Shown here: positions 63,608-64,000 of the stretch, piece by piece
Layout: every line of letters begins with the position of its first letter
Position numbering within the stretch: position 1 is the stretch's first letter
From: Labrys monachus
GTDB taxonomy: Bacteria; Pseudomonadota; Alphaproteobacteria; Rhizobiales; Labraceae
Reading direction: 5' to 3'
NCBI RefSeq assembly: GCF_030814655.1
Contig: NZ_JAUSVK010000001.1
Coordinates: 4,037,001 to 4,101,000, forward strand
DNA length: 64,000 nt
Notes under the pieces: generated by a model
The model's database searches: none
Told to the model about the DNA's origin: nothing
What the model saw: only the letters and a program-made list of their open reading frames with translations
Program-made: the position numbers and the translations under genes

Positions 63608-64000
63608 ATGACCGCTCCCGCCACTCCCACCGGCAAGGTGATCATCAGTTGCGCCGTCACCGGTGCCATCCACACGCCCTCGATGTCGCCATACCTGCCG
63701 GTGACGCCCGACGAGATCATCGCCGACGGCCTGAAGGCGGCCCAGGCCGGCGCCGCCATCCTGCATCTCCATGCCCGCAACCCCGAGACCGGCCGCCCCG
63801 ACCAGACGCCGGAGGCATTCGGCCGCTTCCTCTCCCGCGTGAGGCAGGGCACGAATGCGGTGATCAACGTCACCACCGGCGGCAGCCCGTTCATGAGCGT
63901 GCAGGAGCGCGTCCTGCCGGCGCAGACCTACAAGCCCGAGCTCGCCTCGCTCAACATGGGCTCGATCAATTTCGGGCTGTTCCCGCTGCTGCAGAAATAC
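63608..64000 (+). CDS. Beta-keto acid cleavage enzyme (BKACE, DUF849), N-terminal part
   Basis: The first 131 codons of a BKACE; the window edge cuts the rest (family length about 275-310). The zinc-binding H-x-H is His53-x-His55 in AAILHLHARNPETGRP, preceded by KVIISCAVTGAIHTPSMSPYLPVTP, and followed by INVTTGGSP and ASLNMGSINFG, all highly conserved. The enzymes transfer the acetoacetate part: a beta-keto acid plus acetyl-CoA gives acetoacetate and a new acyl-CoA. AAGGAGACATTC precedes the ATG. Its place after a 3-hydroxyacid dehydrogenase gene strongly suggests sequential action. Confidence 0.93.
   Translation, partial: MTAPATPTGKVIISCAVTGAIHTPSMSPYLPVTPDEIIADGLKAAQAGAAILHLHARNPETGRPDQTPEAFGRFLSRVRQGTNAVINVTTGGSPFMSVQERVLPAQTYKPELASLNMGSINFGLFPLLQKY

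Overview
The window is GC-rich, tightly packed bacterial DNA and reads as the chromosome of an alphaproteobacterium of the Hyphomicrobiales (Rhizobiales). The indicators are a DUF3126 protein, a BTLCP-type transglutaminase-like peptidase, a zf-CHCC protein, a SPOR-tailed D,D-carboxypeptidase, rhizobial-style intergenic palindromes and many sugar importers paired with Gfo/Idh dehydrogenases. I cannot name the genus from the sequence alone.

Layout. (1) 1-13024: a sugar uptake and catabolism locus. A minus-strand operon (7731 to 1) encodes a CUT1 importer (binding protein, two permeases, UgpC/MalK-type ATPase), an enolase-superfamily dehydratase, an L-rhamnose-mutarotase-like protein, a Gfo/Idh dehydrogenase, a MaoC protein and an SDR. 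Divergent plus-strand genes encode an IclR regulator, an amidohydrolase-type lactonase, a second MaoC protein lacking its active-site His, a CaiB-type CoA-transferase and a beta-propeller lactonase. (2) 13185-20590: a glycoamylase-like (GH144-type) protein, an SbmA/YddA-like ABC protein with a degraded nucleotide site, a DeoR regulator with an MFS exporter, a cardiolipin-synthase-like protein and a glycine-zipper lipoprotein. (3) 20837-33676: mostly housekeeping genes (PfkB kinase, D,D-carboxypeptidase, J-protein, panC, BTLCP peptidase, gamma carbonic anhydrase, cysE, hydrolase, FAD monooxygenase) and a tRNA-Leu(UAA) gene interrupted by a 220-nt group I intron. (4) 33922-38722: a racemase-like protein, allantoinase PuuE, two transporters and a TetR regulator with a perfect palindromic operator. 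(5) 38792-54447: an inositol/polyol region with iolD, an SDR, three Gfo/Idh dehydrogenases and two CUT2 importers, with an IS110-family element between them. (6) 54526-64000: an MFS gene, a GntR regulator and a divergent operon of a third CUT2 importer (permease fused as a tandem pair), an SDR, a 3-hydroxyacyl-CoA-dehydrogenase-fold enzyme and the start of a beta-keto acid cleavage enzyme (BKACE).

How the parts fit. Each catabolic block couples a high-affinity importer to oxidoreductases that would oxidise the imported sugar or polyol without prior phosphorylation. In the first block, lactonase and dehydratase genes sit beside CoA-ester genes (two MaoC, one CoA-transferase). In the last block, a 3-dehydrogenase-type enzyme precedes a BKACE, suggesting oxidation of a hydroxy acid to a 3-keto acid and acetyl-CoA-dependent cleavage. 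Three of the four binding-protein genes are followed by large hairpins, as expected for transcripts in which the binding protein is made in excess. The items most worth following are the intron-containing tRNA-Leu, the MaoC pair with one inactive-looking partner, the BKACE operon, the tandem permease fusion, the ABC ATPase with an added C-terminal domain, and the possible bridge-RNA region of the IS110 element.
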